Below the pieces are notes generated by a model. That model saw only the letters and a program-made list of their open reading frames with translations, was not told the origin of the DNA and searched no databases. This document shows positions 17,230 to 30,300 of a stretch of 64,000 bases of DNA, piece after piece. How positions within the stretch are numbered: position 1 is the stretch's first letter; the number at the start of each line of letters is the position of its first letter. Location of the stretch: assembly GCA_031291305.1 (NCBI GenBank), contig JARLJH010000048.1, positions 1-64,000 of the forward strand. The letters are read 5' to 3'. This DNA is from Rhodoferax sp. GTDB taxonomy: Bacteria; Pseudomonadota; Gammaproteobacteria; Burkholderiales; Burkholderiaceae_C. The translations under genes and the position numbers were made by a program.

Positions 17230-17958
17230 ATGGCCAATGTCGTACTTCAAGCCTTGATTTTTGATGTCGATGGCACTTTGGCCGACACCGAGAGCGTGCA
17301 CATGGAAGCTTTTAACCATGCCTTTGCCGAAATGGGTATGGACTGGGTCTGGACCACCGACATGTACACCAAGCTGCTGGAGGTTTCTGGCGGCAAGGAG
17401 CGCATCCTGCACTACTGGAAGCAGGTCAATCCCGACATCAAGGAACTGGATGCCCATGCGCTGCAAGACCGTATCGACCGCATTCATGACCTGAAAACTG
17501 CCGCCTACGAGAGCGCTGTGAATGGCGGTGCCGTCGAGCTGCGCCCCGGCGTGCTCAGGCTCATGGACGAGGCGCTGGCAGCCGGCTTGCAGTTGGCCAT
17601 AGCTACCACGACCTCGCCGGTAAACATTGCCGCGCTGTTGCGCGGCGCTATCGGTGCCGACTGGCGCATGAATTTCACCGCCATTGGTGACGCCTCCACT
17701 GCGCCCATCAAGAAACCGCACCCGCAGGTGTATCTGCACATGCTCGAAGCCTTGCAATTACCAGCCAGCCAATGCCTGGCCATCGAAGATTCCAGCAATG
17801 GCTTGCGCGCAGCCACGGCAGCAGGGATAGGCACTGTCATCACTACTAACGCGTTTACCGCCCATCACGATTTCACGGGGGCGTTGCGGGTTGTTCCCGA
17901 CTTGAGTCATGTCACGCTGGCGCTATTGCGCGAGTGGCAGAATTCCGCGCCGGTCTGA
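17230..17958 (+). CDS. cbbY: CbbY family HAD phosphatase
   Basis: 242 aa haloacid-dehalogenase phosphatase. In Rhodobacter, CbbY degrades xylulose 1,5-bisphosphate, an inhibitor released by RuBisCO activase. Motif I is FDVDGTLADTE (Asp12 nucleophile, Asp14 acid/base). Motif II lies in ATTTSP, motif III lysine in KKPHPQVY, motif IV in IEDSSNG. The C1 cap helix region lies between residues 20 and 90. It is the first gene of the cbb operon, directly after the promoter shared with cbbR, and so works with CbbQO in RuBisCO maintenance. Confidence 0.92.
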   Translation: MANVVLQALIFDVDGTLADTESVHMEAFNHAFAEMGMDWVWTTDMYTKLLEVSGGKERILHYWKQVNPDIKELDAHALQDRIDRIHDLKTAAYESAVNGGAVELRPGVLRLMDEALAAGLQLAIATTTSPVNIAALLRGAIGADWRMNFTAIGDASTAPIKKPHPQVYLHMLEALQLPASQCLAIEDSSNGLRAATAAGIGTVITTNAFTAHHDFTGALRVVPDLSHVTLALLREWQNSAPV

Positions 17959-18009
17959 GCCACTCTGCCGCCAGTGCCATCTTTTTAACTTTTCAGAAAG
18001 CCTTTTTCC

Positions 18010-18708
18010 ATGAGCTCCACCCCCATCCTGCGCCTGGCACCGTCCATTTTGTCGGCCGATTTTTCCCGCCTGGGCGATGAAGTCCGCGCCATCGAAGCCG
18101 CTGGTTGCGACCTGGTGCATTTTGACGTGATGGACAACCATTACGTGCCCAACCTCACCATCGGCCCGCTGGTGTGCGAGGCCATTCGCCCGCATGTGAG
18201 CATTCCGATTGACGTGCACCTGATGGTTGAGCCGGTGGACGCCATCATTCCGCTGTTTGCCAAGGCCGGTGCCAACTTCATCACCTTTCACCCCGAAGCC
18301 TCCAAACATGTGGACCGCAGTCTGTCGATGATTCGCGAGTTGGGCTGCAAGGCTGGGCTGGTGTTCAACCCCGCCACGTCGCTGGATTGCCTGGATTACG
18401 TCATGGACAAGGTCGACATGATTTTGCTGATGAGCGTCAACCCCGGCTTTGGTGGCCAGAAGTTCATTCCCAGCACGCTGGCTAAATTGCGCCAGGTGCG
18501 CGCCAGGATTGATGCCCATGTGGCTGCAGGTGGCCAACCCATCTGGCTGGAAGTGGACGGCGGTGTCAAAACCGACAACATCCGCGAGATTGCGCAAGCC
18601 GGGGCCGATACCTTTGTCGCAGGCAGTGCTGTCTTTGGTGCACCTGATGCTGGCGGTGGCTACAAAACGGTAATGCAAGCTTTACGTGCTGCAGCCCAGG
18701 CTTCATAA
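18010..18708 (+). CDS. rpe: Ribulose-phosphate 3-epimerase
   Basis: 232 aa TIM-barrel enzyme interconverting xylulose 5-phosphate and ribulose 5-phosphate (cbbE). Signatures: [16 protein letters not shown], the metal and catalytic stretch [27 protein letters not shown] and EVDGGV. The metal-binding His and Asp residues are in place. It is in the cbb operon about 50 nt after cbbY. Confidence 0.96.
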   Translation: MSSTPILRLAPSILSADFSRLGDEVRAIEAAGCDLVHFDVMDNHYVPNLTIGPLVCEAIRPHVSIPIDVHLMVEPVDAIIPLFAKAGANFITFHPEASKHVDRSLSMIRELGCKAGLVFNPATSLDCLDYVMDKVDMILLMSVNPGFGGQKFIPSTLAKLRQVRARIDAHVAAGGQPIWLEVDGGVKTDNIREIAQAGADTFVAGSAVFGAPDAGGGYKTVMQALRAAAQAS

Positions 18709-18750
18709 GCTTCAAGCGATATAAAAATTCAATAACCAGGAGCAACCCCC

Positions 18751-19854
18751 ATGTCCATGACCCTTCGTTCCAACCGTTCGACGTTGACGCAATTCCTGAT
18801 CGAGGAGCGTCGGCGCTTTCCGAGCGCCAGCGGGGACTTCAACGCCCTGATTCTGGATGTGGCGCTGGCCTGCAAGGGGATTGCCCGGGCTGTGGCCTAT
18901 GGCGAGCTGGCGGGTGTCATGGGCAACCATGCCGCAGCCGATGGCGGTTCGGTCAACGTACAAGGTGAGACGCAGAAAACGCTCGATGTGCTGTCCAACG
19001 ATGTGTTCATGCAGCGTACCGAATGGGCTGGCAACCTGGCGGGCATGGCCTCCGAAGAGATGGATTTGCCCTATCAGATTCCGGCGCAGTATCCGCGCGG
19101 CAACTACCTGATCGTGTTTGATCCGCTGGACGGCTCCAGCAACATCGACGTGAATGTGTCGGTGGGTAGCATTTTCAGCATCTTGCGCGCACCCAAGGAT
19201 GTGATGGAGTCTGGTCGCGACGTGGTGGAGGCCGACTTTTTGCAGCCTGGCGCCCAGCAAGTGGCCGCTGGCTATGCGCTGTATGGCCCGACCACCATGC
19301 TGGTGTTGACCGTTGGCGATGGTGTCAACGGCTTCACGCTGGACCCCAATCTGGGCGAGTTCATGCTGACGCATCCCAAGCTGAGCATTCCCGAAGACAC
19401 GCACGAGTTCGCCATCAACGCCTCCAACGCCCGTTTCTGGGAAGCGCCGGTCAAGCGCTACGTGGACGAATGTCTGGCTGGCAAGACCGGCACGCGCGGC
19501 AAGGACTTCAACATGCGCTGGATCGCCTCCATGGTGGCAGAAGCGCACCGCATTCTGATGCGCGGCGGTGTCTTCATGTACCCGCGCGACACCAAAGACA
19601 CGTCCAAACCCGGTCGCCTGCGGCTGCTGTACGAAGCCAACCCTGTAGGCATGATCATGGAACAAGCCGGTGGCCGTGCCTCCACCGGCGAAATTCCGAT
19701 GCTGACCGTTCAGCCCACCGGCCTGCACCAGCGAATCGGCTTTGTGTTTGGCTCGAAGAACGAAGTTGAACGCATCGAGCGCTACCACCGCGAGCCAGTG
19801 AACGTCGAGCTAGCCAACCCGCTGTTCGCCGAGCGCAGCCTGTTCCGCGATTGA
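18751..19854 (+). CDS. fbp: Class I fructose-1,6-bisphosphatase
   Basis: 367 aa, cbbF. It hydrolyses fructose 1,6-bisphosphate, and in Calvin operons often sedoheptulose 1,7-bisphosphate too; no separate SBPase gene is seen. The active-site motif [11 protein letters not shown] and the metal loop with SEEM are present. The C-terminal substrate site includes MYPRDTKD and [15 protein letters not shown]. The AGGAG ribosome-binding site before the ATG is good. It lies in the cbb operon between rpe and prk. Confidence 0.96.
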   Translation: MSMTLRSNRSTLTQFLIEERRRFPSASGDFNALILDVALACKGIARAVAYGELAGVMGNHAAADGGSVNVQGETQKTLDVLSNDVFMQRTEWAGNLAGMASEEMDLPYQIPAQYPRGNYLIVFDPLDGSSNIDVNVSVGSIFSILRAPKDVMESGRDVVEADFLQPGAQQVAAGYALYGPTTMLVLTVGDGVNGFTLDPNLGEFMLTHPKLSIPEDTHEFAINASNARFWEAPVKRYVDECLAGKTGTRGKDFNMRWIASMVAEAHRILMRGGVFMYPRDTKDTSKPGRLRLLYEANPVGMIMEQAGGRASTGEIPMLTVQPTGLHQRIGFVFGSKNEVERIERYHREPVNVELANPLFAERSLFRD

Positions 19855-19880
19855 TCAGAGGCAAGTTGCTCTATTTTAGA

Positions 19881-19915
19881 TAGCAGCTTTCCGTCGTCTT
19901 ATAAGGGCTGGAAGC
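19881..19915. repeat. Diverged copy of the GGGCTAGAGGCC intergenic repeat
   Basis: Contains TAGCAGCTTTCC and ATAAGGGCTGGAAGC, clearly related to the other copies but more diverged. It lies between fbp and prk. Confidence 0.45.
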
Positions 19916-19957
19916 TATTTTTATCAAAATTATCATTATCTTCAGGAGACACGCACC

Positions 19958-20833
19958 ATGTCCATACGCCATCCCATCATCGCCATCACCGGCTCCAGCG
20001 GCGCCGGTACCACGTCCGTGACCCGCACGTTTGACAACATTTTTCGTCGTGAGAACGTCAAGGCTGCCGTGATCGAAGGTGACAGCTTTCACCGCTATGA
20101 CCGCAAGGAGATGAAGCAAAAAGCTGCCGAGGCGGAAGCCGCTGGCAACATGAATTTCAGCCACTTTGGCCCGGAAAACAACCAGCTCTGCGATCTGGAG
20201 GCCCTGTTTCGCGACTACGCCGAAACCGGAACCGGCAAGCGCCGCAAATACCTGCACGACAGCGAAGAGGCGGCTCCCTACAAGCAGGACCCCGGCACGT
20301 TCACGCCATGGGAGGACGTGCCCGCTGGCACGGACTTGCTGTACTACGAAGGCCTGCATGGCGGCGTGGTCACTCCTGAGGTGAACGTGGCGCAATACCC
20401 GGACCTGCTGGTGGGCGTGGTGCCGGTCATCAACCTGGAGTGGATTCAAAAGCTCTGGCGCGACAAAAAGCAGCGCGGCTACAGCACCGAAGCCGTGACC
20501 GACACGATCCTGCGCCGCATGCCTGACTATGTGAACTACATCTGTCCGCAGTTCGTGCACACCCACGTGAACTTCCAGCGGGTGCCCATGGTGGACACCA
20601 GCAACCCGTTTATCGCCCGCGAAATCCCGACGGCGGACGAAAGCATGGTGGTGATCCGCTTTGCCAATCCCAAGGGCATCGACTTCCAATACCTGCGCAA
20701 CATGATCCACGACAGCTACATGAGCCGTGCCAACACCATTGTGGTGCCCGGTGGCAAGATGGAACTGGCCATGCAACTCATCTTCACGCCGTTTGTGTGG
20801 CGGATGATGGAACGCCAAAAGAAGGCCGCCTGA
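19958..20833 (+). CDS. prkB: Phosphoribulokinase
   Basis: 291 aa, cbbP. It phosphorylates ribulose 5-phosphate to the RuBisCO substrate, a diagnostic Calvin-cycle enzyme. The P-loop is TGSSGAGTTSVT, followed by the proteobacterial-type stretch EGDSFHRYDR with the catalytic Asp, and later YYEGLHGGVV. The length matches the octameric bacterial class I enzyme, which is regulated allosterically by NADH and AMP rather than by thioredoxin. It lies in the cbb operon. Confidence 0.97.
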   Translation: MSIRHPIIAITGSSGAGTTSVTRTFDNIFRRENVKAAVIEGDSFHRYDRKEMKQKAAEAEAAGNMNFSHFGPENNQLCDLEALFRDYAETGTGKRRKYLHDSEEAAPYKQDPGTFTPWEDVPAGTDLLYYEGLHGGVVTPEVNVAQYPDLLVGVVPVINLEWIQKLWRDKKQRGYSTEAVTDTILRRMPDYVNYICPQFVHTHVNFQRVPMVDTSNPFIAREIPTADESMVVIRFANPKGIDFQYLRNMIHDSYMSRANTIVVPGGKMELAMQLIFTPFVWRMMERQKKAA

Positions 20834-20985
20834 TCGTCAGCCACAAGCCTGGGGCAGCAAAACTTACTGGAAACTGATGGTGTGAGTGTTGCTGTTGCCA
20901 ACTGACTAAGATAGGGGCCCTGCAACCGACAGCAGATAGTGGCCGCGCCCTGTCCCGAACCCTTACAACTTACCTCCAACAAACC

Positions 20986-23055
20986 ATGACAACACCCACC
21001 CCTGAATTCGCCAGGCAGATGGCCAACGCTATCCGCATGCTCGCTGTTGATGCCGTTGAAAAAGCCAAGTCGGGCCACCCTGGCGCACCCATGGGCATGG
21101 CCGATATTGCCGAAGTGCTGTGGAACCGCCATCTCAAGCACAACCCCGCCAATCCGCATTGGGCCGATCGTGACCGTTTTGTGCTCTCCAACGGCCATGG
21201 CTCGATGCTGCTCTATGCTTTGTTGCACCTCACCGGCTATGACCTGCCGATGAGTGAGTTGAAAAACTTCCGCCAACTGCACAGCAAAACGGCGGGTCAC
21301 CCCGAATATGGTGTGACGCCCGGCGTCGAGACCACCACCGGCCCGTTGGGGCAGGGTGTTGCCAACGCCGTCGGCATGGCACTGGCTGAAAAGCTGCTGG
21401 CTACCGAGTTCAACAAGGCCGACCACGCCATCGTGGATCACTTCACCTACGTGTTTATGGGCGATGGCTGCATGATGGAAGGCATCAGCCACGAAGCCAG
21501 TGCGCTGGCGGGCACCTTGCGCCTGTCCAAACTGGTGGCGTTTTATGACGACAACGGTATCTCGATCGACGGTCATGTCGAAGGCTGGTTCACCGACGAC
21601 ACGCCCAAGCGCTTTGACGCTTACGGCTGGAACGTGATCCCGGCGGTGGACGGCCACAACCCGGCAGCCATTGACGCGGCTGTGAAAGCCGCCAAGGCGC
21701 AAGCCGTGCTGGCCAATGGCAAGCCCACCCTGATCTGCTGCAAAACCGTCATTGGTATGGGCTCACCCAACAAGGCTGGCACACACGATGTGCATGGCGC
21801 TGCTTTGGGCGCCGCTGAAGTGGCTGCCACTCGCGAAGCCCTGGGCTGGCCCTATGCACCGTTTGAAATCCCGGCTGACATTGCCACCGCATGGAATGCC
21901 ATCGCCCGTGGTGTGTCTGCCGAACACGCCTGGGATGCACGCTTTGCGGCTTACAGCGCCGCTTATCCGGCAGAGGCGGCCGAGTTCACGCGCCGCATGG
22001 CCGGTGATTTGCCTGCTGCCTATGCCGACAAACTGCCTGGCCTGCTCGAAGCCATTGCGGCCAACCCGACCGCATTTGCCACCCGCAAGTCCAGCCAAAA
22101 CGCGCTGGACGCGATTGCCCCGCTGTTGCCTGAGTTTTTTGGCGGCAGCGCCGATTTGACCGGCTCGAACTTGACCAACTTCAAAGGTTGTGTCAAGGCC
22201 GGTCGCGACAAATGGGGCAACCACATGAGCTACGGCGTGCGCGAATTCGGCATGGCCGCCATCATGAACGGCATCACGCTGCACGGCGGCTACATTCCTT
22301 ACGGCGGCACCTTCCTGACCTTTAGCGACTACAGCCGCAACGCGATTCGTATGGCCGCGCTGATGAAGATCCGTGTCATCCATGTGTTCACCCACGACAG
22401 CATCGGCCTGGGTGAAGACGGTCCCACGCACCAAAGCGTGGAGCACATCCCCAGCATGCGCATCATCCCTGGCCTGGACGTGTGGCGTCCCGCCGATGGT
22501 TTGGAGACTGCCGTGGCCTGGGCGCACGCCGTGGAGCGCCGTGACGGCCCCAGCGCCTTGTGCCTGTCGCGCCAGAACCTGCCGCGCCTGACCGACGTGA
22601 GTATGGTGGACAACATTCGCAAGGGTGGTTACATCCTGTCGGACATGGAAAACGTGCAGGCGGTGATCGTCTCCACCGGCTCGGAGCTGGAAATCGCCAT
22701 GAAGGCGCAGGCTGAACTGGCTGCTCTGGGTATTGCCACCCGTGTGGTGTCCATGCCCTGTACCAACGTGTTTGACCTCCAGACCGATGCCTATCAAGAG
22801 ATGGTGATTCCGTTCAACACGCCCGCGCTGGCGATCGAAGCCGCGCACCCGGACTTCTGGCGTAAGTACGTGGGCCGCCACGGCGTGGTGATCGGCATGT
22901 CCACGTTTGGCGAGTCGGCACCCGCGCCCAAGTTGTACCAGCACTTCGGCATCACGGTCGAGCGTGTGGTGGCCAATGTGCGCACCATCGTGCACCGGGC
23001 AGCCAGCAAACGTGCCGAGCCATTGCCCGATACGGTCATCCCTTCCGGCAACTGA
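20986..23055 (+). CDS. tkt: Transketolase
   Basis: 689 aa, cbbT. A thiamine-diphosphate enzyme that moves two-carbon units in the regenerative phase. The TPP motif [13 protein letters not shown] ... [11 protein letters not shown] is present, with the catalytic region [14 protein letters not shown] and the substrate site LPRLTD. The first 150 nt upstream show no gene. It overlaps nothing and is followed closely by gph. Confidence 0.97.
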   Translation: MTTPTPEFARQMANAIRMLAVDAVEKAKSGHPGAPMGMADIAEVLWNRHLKHNPANPHWADRDRFVLSNGHGSMLLYALLHLTGYDLPMSELKNFRQLHSKTAGHPEYGVTPGVETTTGPLGQGVANAVGMALAEKLLATEFNKADHAIVDHFTYVFMGDGCMMEGISHEASALAGTLRLSKLVAFYDDNGISIDGHVEGWFTDDTPKRFDAYGWNVIPAVDGHNPAAIDAAVKAAKAQAVLANGKPTLICCKTVIGMGSPNKAGTHDVHGAALGAAEVAATREALGWPYAPFEIPADIATAWNAIARGVSAEHAWDARFAAYSAAYPAEAAEFTRRMAGDLPAAYADKLPGLLEAIAANPTAFATRKSSQNALDAIAPLLPEFFGGSADLTGSNLTNFKGCVKAGRDKWGNHMSYGVREFGMAAIMNGITLHGGYIPYGGTFLTFSDYSRNAIRMAALMKIRVIHVFTHDSIGLGEDGPTHQSVEHIPSMRIIPGLDVWRPADGLETAVAWAHAVERRDGPSALCLSRQNLPRLTDVSMVDNIRKGGYILSDMENVQAVIVSTGSELEIAMKAQAELAALGIATRVVSMPCTNVFDLQTDAYQEMVIPFNTPALAIEAAHPDFWRKYVGRHGVVIGMSTFGESAPAPKLYQHFGITVERVVANVRTIVHRAASKRAEPLPDTVIPSGN

Positions 23056-23072
23056 TCGGCGCATTGGCAGAC

Positions 23073-23759
23073 ATGAAGCCGTTTGACCTCGTCATGTTTG
23101 ATCTGGATGGCACGCTGGTAGAGACCGCGCCCGAGATCATGGATGCGGTCAACGATGCATTGCGCCAGTTCGGTCTGCCCGATGTCGCGCAGAAGATGGT
23201 GGACGACTGGATTGGCCACGGCACGCAGGAGTTGCTGGTCAAAGCGCTGGCGCAGGTGACGCAATCGTCTGCTGAAGCGGTGCGCAGCGGCACCTTGTTG
23301 AGCCAGGTTGTTCCGGTCTACAACATGGCTTACAAAGCGCGCTGTGGCACGCGCAGCCATCTCTACCCGCAGGTGCGTGAAACCCTGCTTGCCTTGCAGC
23401 AACAGGGTGTCAAACTGGCGGTGGTGACCAACAAGGAAGGCCGCTACACCCAGATTGTGCTGGACGAGCACCAGTTGTCAGACCTGTTTGATGTGGTGAT
23501 CAGTGGCGACACCTTTGCCACCAAAAAGCCCACGCCGGTGGGTGTGGCGCACTGTCTTGCCCGCTTTGGCGTGAGGCCTGAGCGCGCGCTGTTTGTCGGT
23601 GATTCCAGCATTGACGTGGCCACCGCGCGCGCGGCTGGCGTGCCGGTGTGGATGTTGCCCTACGGCTACAACATGGGTGAGCCGATTGAAGCCTGCGCGC
23701 CAGACCGAATCATCCAGGATATCTCTGAACTATTGAAACAAGAGCTGCTTGCCCAATAA
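23073..23759 (+). CDS. gph: Phosphoglycolate phosphatase
   Basis: 228 aa HAD phosphatase, cbbZ. It removes 2-phosphoglycolate made by RuBisCO oxygenation. Motif I is MFDLDGTLVETAPEI; later VVTNKEG, KKPTPVGV and VGDSSIDVATA complete the HAD set. The nucleophile is Asp10 and the second Asp is Asp12. The ATG chosen gives 17 nt to the tkt stop. The last codons (GAGCTGCTTGCCCAA) fall inside a copy of the intergenic repeat, so the repeat seems to supply the C-terminus. Confidence 0.94.
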   Translation: MKPFDLVMFDLDGTLVETAPEIMDAVNDALRQFGLPDVAQKMVDDWIGHGTQELLVKALAQVTQSSAEAVRSGTLLSQVVPVYNMAYKARCGTRSHLYPQVRETLLALQQQGVKLAVVTNKEGRYTQIVLDEHQLSDLFDVVISGDTFATKKPTPVGVAHCLARFGVRPERALFVGDSSIDVATARAAGVPVWMLPYGYNMGEPIEACAPDRIIQDISELLKQELLAQ

Positions 23760-23777
23760 TCATAAGGGCTAGAGGCC
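23743..23777. repeat. Intergenic repeat copy overlapping the 3' end of gph
   Basis: AGCTGCTTGCCCAATAATC followed by ATAAGGGCTAGAGGCC. The first part encodes the last residues and the stop codon of gph. Confidence 0.7.
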
Positions 23778-23797
23778 GTTTTCATCATATTTTTTAG

Positions 23798-24817
<1,020 letters not shown>

Positions 24818-24819
24818 TC

Positions 24820-26013
24820 ATGAAAATATTGCGTTTTGCCGATGTGATTGCCAGTGGTGCTGCCAAGGGCAAGCGGGTGTTCATCCGCGCCGATTTGAAT
24901 GTGCCGCAGGACAAGCAGGGCAACATCACCGAAGACACCCGCATTCGTGCCAGCGTGCCGTGTATCCAGATGGCGCTGGACGCTGGTGCCGCCGTCATGG
25001 TCACCAGCCACCTGGGCCGCCCCACTGAAGGTGATTTCAAGCCGGAAGATTCTCTGGCTCCCGTGGCCAAACGCCTGGGCGAGCTGATGGGCCGCGAGAT
25101 TCCTGTGGTCGCCAACTGGGTGGACGGCGTGGACGTCAAACCCGGCCAACTGGTGATGCTGGAAAACTGCCGCGTCAACAAGGGTGAGAAGAAAAACAAC
25201 GAAGAGCTGGCCAAAAAAATGGCCGCGTTGTGCGACGTGTTTGTGCACGATGCCTTTGGCACCGCGCACCGCGCTGAAGGCACCACCTACGGCATCGCCC
25301 AGTTCGCGCCTATTGCCTGTGCTGGCCCCTTGCTGTCGGCTGAAATCGACGCCATCAACCAAGCCCTGGCCAACCCGAAGCGCCCATTGGTGGCGATTGT
25401 GGCGGGCTCCAAGGTGTCGACCAAGCTCACCATTTTGCAAGCCCTGGCCAAAAATGTGGACCAGCTCATCGTCGGTGGCGGCATTGCCAATACCTTCATG
25501 CTGGCCGCTGGTCTGAAGATCGGCAAGAGCCTGGCTGAACCCGATTTGCTGGGCGAAGCCACCGCCGTGATTGCCGCCATGAAGGCGCGCGGCGCCGACG
25601 TGCCAATCCCCACCGACGTGGTGTGTGCAAAAACCTTTGCGGCCGACGCGCCCGCTACCGTCAAGGCCGCTACCGATGTCGCTGACGACGACATGATTCT
25701 GGACATTGGCCCGGTGACTGCCGCCAAACTGGCTGAGCAGCTCAAAAAGGCCGGCACCATCGTCTGGAATGGCCCGGTGGGGGTGTTTGAGTTCCCGGCG
25801 TTTGAGAACGGCACCAAGACCATTGCCCATGCGATTGCCGAGTCCGATGCCTTTTCGCTGGCCGGTGGTGGCGACACCCTGGCAGCCATTGCCAAGTACG
25901 GCATCGAAAAAGACATGGGCTACATCTCGACGGGTGGCGGCGCGTTCCTCGAAGTGCTGGAAGGCAAGACCCTGCCGGCGTTCGAGATTCTGCAAAAGCG
26001 CGCCGAGGGCTGA
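24820..26013 (+). CDS. pgk: Phosphoglycerate kinase
   Basis: 397 aa, cbbK. It phosphorylates 3-phosphoglycerate with ATP. Signatures: [12 protein letters not shown] at the substrate side, [16 protein letters not shown], and the nucleotide-binding WNGPVGVFE and [12 protein letters not shown] lies 7 nt before the chosen ATG (MKILRF), immediately after the gap stop codon; a longer frame starting inside gap is not needed. It is in the cbb operon. Confidence 0.97.
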   Translation: MKILRFADVIASGAAKGKRVFIRADLNVPQDKQGNITEDTRIRASVPCIQMALDAGAAVMVTSHLGRPTEGDFKPEDSLAPVAKRLGELMGREIPVVANWVDGVDVKPGQLVMLENCRVNKGEKKNNEELAKKMAALCDVFVHDAFGTAHRAEGTTYGIAQFAPIACAGPLLSAEIDAINQALANPKRPLVAIVAGSKVSTKLTILQALAKNVDQLIVGGGIANTFMLAAGLKIGKSLAEPDLLGEATAVIAAMKARGADVPIPTDVVCAKTFAADAPATVKAATDVADDDMILDIGPVTAAKLAEQLKKAGTIVWNGPVGVFEFPAFENGTKTIAHAIAESDAFSLAGGGDTLAAIAKYGIEKDMGYISTGGGAFLEVLEGKTLPAFEILQKRAEG

Positions 26014-26147
26014 AGCGACGGGCTGACGGGGCATTGACCCGGGCTGCTCACCGTGACGCGTCCGACCACTGCGGCAGTCCAGCCTGCATGGATGGCTGCA
26101 GTGACTCGTCACGCCCGGGTGCTGCCAGTGTTTGCTAATTGATTGAT

Positions 26148-26181
26148 AGCTACTAGCCCAGTAAATATAAGGGCTAGAGCC
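26148..26181. repeat. Intergenic repeat copy between pgk and fba
   Basis: The best hairpin of the family: CTAGCCC and GGGCTAG pair perfectly around an 11-nt A/T-rich loop. The ~200-nt gap around it holds no gene. Confidence 0.75.
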
Positions 26182-26212
26182 ACTTTTTTCTTATAACCAC
26201 CAGGAGATCACC

Positions 26213-27250
26213 ATGGCCTTTGTTTCCCTTCGTCAAATGCTCGACCACGCCGCTGAAAACGGTTACGGCGTGCCCGCGTTCAACGTCAACAACCTGGAGC
26301 AAATCCAGGCCATCATGGAAGCCGCTGCCGCCACCGACAGCCCGGTGATCTTGCAAGCCAGCGCCGGTGCCCGCAAATACGCCGGTGAAGCCTACCTGCG
26401 CCACATGGTGCTGGCGGCGGTGGAATCGTTCCCCGACATCCCGGTGGTGCTACATCAGGACCACGGCGCAACGCCTGCGGTGTGCCAGCAGTCGATCCGC
26501 TCGGGTTTCACCAGCGTGATGATGGACGGCTCGCTCCTGGCCGACGCCAAGACGCCGGCCAGCTACGCGTACAACGTGGACGTGACAAGCAAGGTGTGTG
26601 AGATGGCGCATGCCGTGGGCGTGTCGGTGGAGGGCGAACTCGGTTGCCTGGGTTCACTGGAAACCGGTGAGGCCGGTGAAGAAGACGGCGTGGGTGCCGA
26701 AGGCAAACTCAGCCACGACCAGATGCTGACCGACCCGGTGCAGGCCAAAGACTTCGTTGAAAAAACCGGTGTGGATGCGCTGGCGATTGCCATTGGTACC
26801 AGCCACGGCGCCTACAAATTCACCCGCAAGCCCACAGGCGACATCCTGGCGATTGACCGCATCGCCCAGATTCACGCGCAAATTCCCAATACGCACCTGG
26901 TGATGCACGGCTCCAGCAGCGTGCCGCAAGAGTGGCTGGCCATCATTCGCCAGTATGGTGGTGACCTGAAAGAAACCTACGGCGTGCCGGTAGAAGAAAT
27001 CCAGCGCGGCATCAAGAGTGGCGTGCGCAAGGTCAACATCGACACCGACATCCGTCTGGCCATGACCGGTGCCATGCGCCAGAGCTTTGCCCAAAACCCG
27101 AGCGAATTCGACCCGCGCAAATCGCTGATTGCCGCCCGCAAGGCGGCGGCTGGTATTTGCAAACTGCGTTTTGAAGCTTTTGGCTGCGCAGGCATGGGCA
27201 GCAAGATCAAACCGATTCACCTGGATGTGATGGCAGCGCGCTACGCCTGA
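26213..27250 (+). CDS. fba: Class II fructose-bisphosphate aldolase
   Basis: 345 aa zinc-dependent aldolase, cbbA. It condenses triose phosphates, and erythrose 4-phosphate with DHAP in the Calvin cycle. The metal-binding stretch [11 protein letters not shown] and the second ligands in [10 protein letters not shown] and VMHGSSSVP are in place, and KVNIDTDIR binds phosphate. The subtype with Calvin-cycle function (CbbA-type, about 345 aa) fits. CAGGAG lies before the ATG. It is the last gene of the operon. Confidence 0.96.
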   Translation: MAFVSLRQMLDHAAENGYGVPAFNVNNLEQIQAIMEAAAATDSPVILQASAGARKYAGEAYLRHMVLAAVESFPDIPVVLHQDHGATPAVCQQSIRSGFTSVMMDGSLLADAKTPASYAYNVDVTSKVCEMAHAVGVSVEGELGCLGSLETGEAGEEDGVGAEGKLSHDQMLTDPVQAKDFVEKTGVDALAIAIGTSHGAYKFTRKPTGDILAIDRIAQIHAQIPNTHLVMHGSSSVPQEWLAIIRQYGGDLKETYGVPVEEIQRGIKSGVRKVNIDTDIRLAMTGAMRQSFAQNPSEFDPRKSLIAARKAAAGICKLRFEAFGCAGMGSKIKPIHLDVMAARYA

Positions 27251-27296
27251 TCCCGCTTGCCAGGCTGAAAAAATCTCAGAACGCTATTTTTTGAAT

Positions 27297-27330
27297 AGCT
27301 TCTTGTTTAGTATTCAAAAGGGCTAGAGGC
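27297..27330. repeat. Intergenic repeat copy after fba
   Basis: AGCTTCTTGTTTAGTATTC followed by AAAAGGGCTAGAGGC; the first arm is diverged. It lies between the cbb operon end and the convergent c-di-GMP gene. A related degraded copy (TTGCAAGGGCTTAAGG) lies near 30950. Confidence 0.6.
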
Positions 27331-27361
27331 GAATTTCTTGGGTAGTAACCTGGCAGGCCAT

Positions 27362-30300
27362 TTAGCATAGCTGCCAGAGTTTTGACAGAAAGGCATCGCG
27401 CCGGGCATGGAGTTCCTCCAGCCGTTCCAGCGTCTGCTGGTGGTCGCCATCGGCATGGCGTTGGAGCAATTCAACTGCCAGTGCATGCGCCTGCAAATGC
27501 AGGCGCTCAATCTCCTGGAAGGCGGGATGCGCACGGTGGCGCGCCCGACCATCAGTGTTCAGCCAGATGCCAAAGCGGCACTGATGTTCGTCCAAGGGTG
27601 GAGGGGCGTCACGCTCGCCCTTGAAATAACTTTCAATCGCCACGATCCAGGCGCGGTGTTCGGCGCTGGCAAACAGCACCGGCAAATCCTCGCGGTGGAC
27701 TGCAGGCAGATGGAGCCATTGCGGGTCGGATTGCCACTGGGCTACCCATGACTGCACGGCCTCGGCGGACATCGGACGGGCGATGCCGTAGCCCTGAGCC
27801 AGTTCGCAGCCCAGCTTGAGCAGCATCGCGCCGTGCGCCACGGTTTCGACGCCTTCTGCGATGACTTGTCGGCGAAACGCATTGGATAGACCAATGACAC
27901 CGACCAGAATGGCCAAGTCATCCGGATCGTCGAGCATGTCGCGCACAAAGCTCTGGTCGATCTTGAGCAGGTCGACAGGTAGTCGTTTGAGGTAGGTGAG
28001 GGATGAATAGCCCGTGCCAAAGTCATCCAAAGCAAACTTGACGCCGATTTGGCGGCAGGCCTCGATGACGCGGGAGGCATGTACCAAGTCTTCCAGCGCA
28101 CTGGTTTCCAGCACTTCCATCGCCAGCCGACCCGGTGCTACCTGGGGGTGGCGACCCAGGATTTTGACGAGGTTCTCGACGAAATCCACCTGCTGCAAAT
28201 GGCGGGCGCTGATATTGACACTGACGTGCGTTTCCAGTCCGGCTATTTGCCAGGTCCCGATTTGTGTCAGAGCGGTGTTGATCACCCATTCTCCCAGCGT
28301 GACGGCCAGCGGGTGATCTTCGATCACGGGTAGAAAGACGGCAGGCGGTAAGAGGCCTTTTTTGGGGTGTTGCCAGCGAATCAAGGCTTCAAAGCCCAGG
28401 ATGTCACCGGTACGCATGTTGACTTTGGGCTGGTAATACAGCACGAATTCGTTCGCGGTAAGGGCTTCGCGAATGCGCTCCAGGCTTTCGTGGTGGCCGC
28501 GCACGTGGCGGTCCTGTTCGGCATCAAAAACGTGGTAACGGTTCTTTCCGGCCAGTTTGGCCTGGTACATGGACTGGTCCGCCTGGCGCAGCAGCAGGTC
28601 AGCGTCCACTTCTTCGGTCTGCGGAAAGAAGGTAACGCCCAGGCTGGCGGATACCTGCAGCATTTGACCATTCATGAGCGTTGGCTGGGCTGCAGCCGTT
28701 AGCAGGCGCGTGAGCATGGGGATGCTGGCGGCGACATCGGGCAGATCGAGCAACACGGCAACAAACTCATCGCCGCCCAGACGGGCGAGTGTGTCGCCTT
28801 CGCGCAGGGTCTGTTTCATACGGTTGGCCAGGTCAACCAACAGCTGATCGCCGGCGTCGTGGCCGTGGCGGTCGTTGATGGATTTGAAACCATCCAGGTC
28901 AAGGTAAACCACAGCCAGCAATTGATCACGTCGCTGAGCCTGGGTCATGGCTTGATGCAAGCGGTCTGCCAACAGAACGCGGTTGGGAAGATTGGTCAAC
29001 GCATCGTAGTGGGCAATGTGTTCCAGCTGGCTTTGGTGCTCTTTGAGTGGGGTGATGTCAGAGAACAGTGCGACGTATTGGAGCGTATGGCCCTGGGCAT
29101 CGCGCACGGCGCTGATGGTCTGCATCTCGGCATACACCTCACCATTTTTGCGTCGATTCCAGACTTCACCGTAGTAATGGCCTTCTTCAAGCAGGTGTCG
29201 CCACATGGTGGCGTAGAACTCTTTGCTCTGACGACCAGATTTCAGAATACGCGGGTTCTGGCCCAGCACATCGTCGCGTTTGTAGCCGGTGATGCGGGTG
29301 AAGGCATCGTTGACATCCAGGATGCTGCCGTCTGCATTGGTAACCATGATGGCCTCTCGGGCATGGGTGAAAACAGTGGCCGCCAGATAGAGCTTTTCTT
29401 CGGCCTGTTTTCGCTCATTGATGTCAACAATGACTCCAATGAGGCCGCGTTCTTTACCATCGACATCGATGAAGCGATTTCCTGTCAGATGACCCCAGAA
29501 TTCAGTTTGGTCGTGGCGCCAATAGGCCCGGTCCACGTCCACCAAGTGCACACTACTGCTTAGTAAGGCAAGCATGTTCTGACGGCCACTTTCATGCACG
29601 TCAGGGTGTAGAAGGGCGACGTATTCCTTGCCCTGCAGGTCGTCCACTGAACAATGAAACATTTCTGCCATGCGTTTGTTGGCAAGCGTGATGCGGCCTT
29701 GCAGGTCGATCAGGAAGATGGCCGCGCTCGAGGTATCGAGAATTTGTCGAAGAAAGTTCTCGCGGTGATTGATGGATCGCAGCAGCTTGTTAAAGCTGGT
29801 GATGAGTTCACCGATCTCGTCGTTGCGCTGAATGGGTAGCGGCACTGCGGGCTGGCCGGTGCTTGTCAGCACATCCAGCGTTCGTGCGGCTTGCAGCATG
29901 GGCTCGAACTGGCGTTTGAGCATCCACGCGGTCATCCACCAGATCAGGCCGCCAGCCAGCAGGGTCAGCACCAGCGTGGCCAACAGCATGCGCTGCTGCA
30001 GGTCGTGAACTGGGGCAAAGGCTTCCACCGTGGGCAGAATGATGGCCAAAAACCAGCCTGCGGCCGGAATGCCTTTGACGGCGGCGAGTTCCTCCACGCC
30101 GCGAGAGCTGACCGCGACGCCATACCCCTCAAACCCTTGCATGCAGCGGTCAAAAAAAGGGTTCACGCCCAATGCCGGTGTCGGCTGCATGATGCGGGTT
30201 TTGTCGGTGCCGGTGATAAACAGCTTGTGTTGCGGAGAGGTCAGTAAATAGCCACCGGACTTGCCATAGTGCGTCTGGACGATTTTGTCCAGAAAATTGG

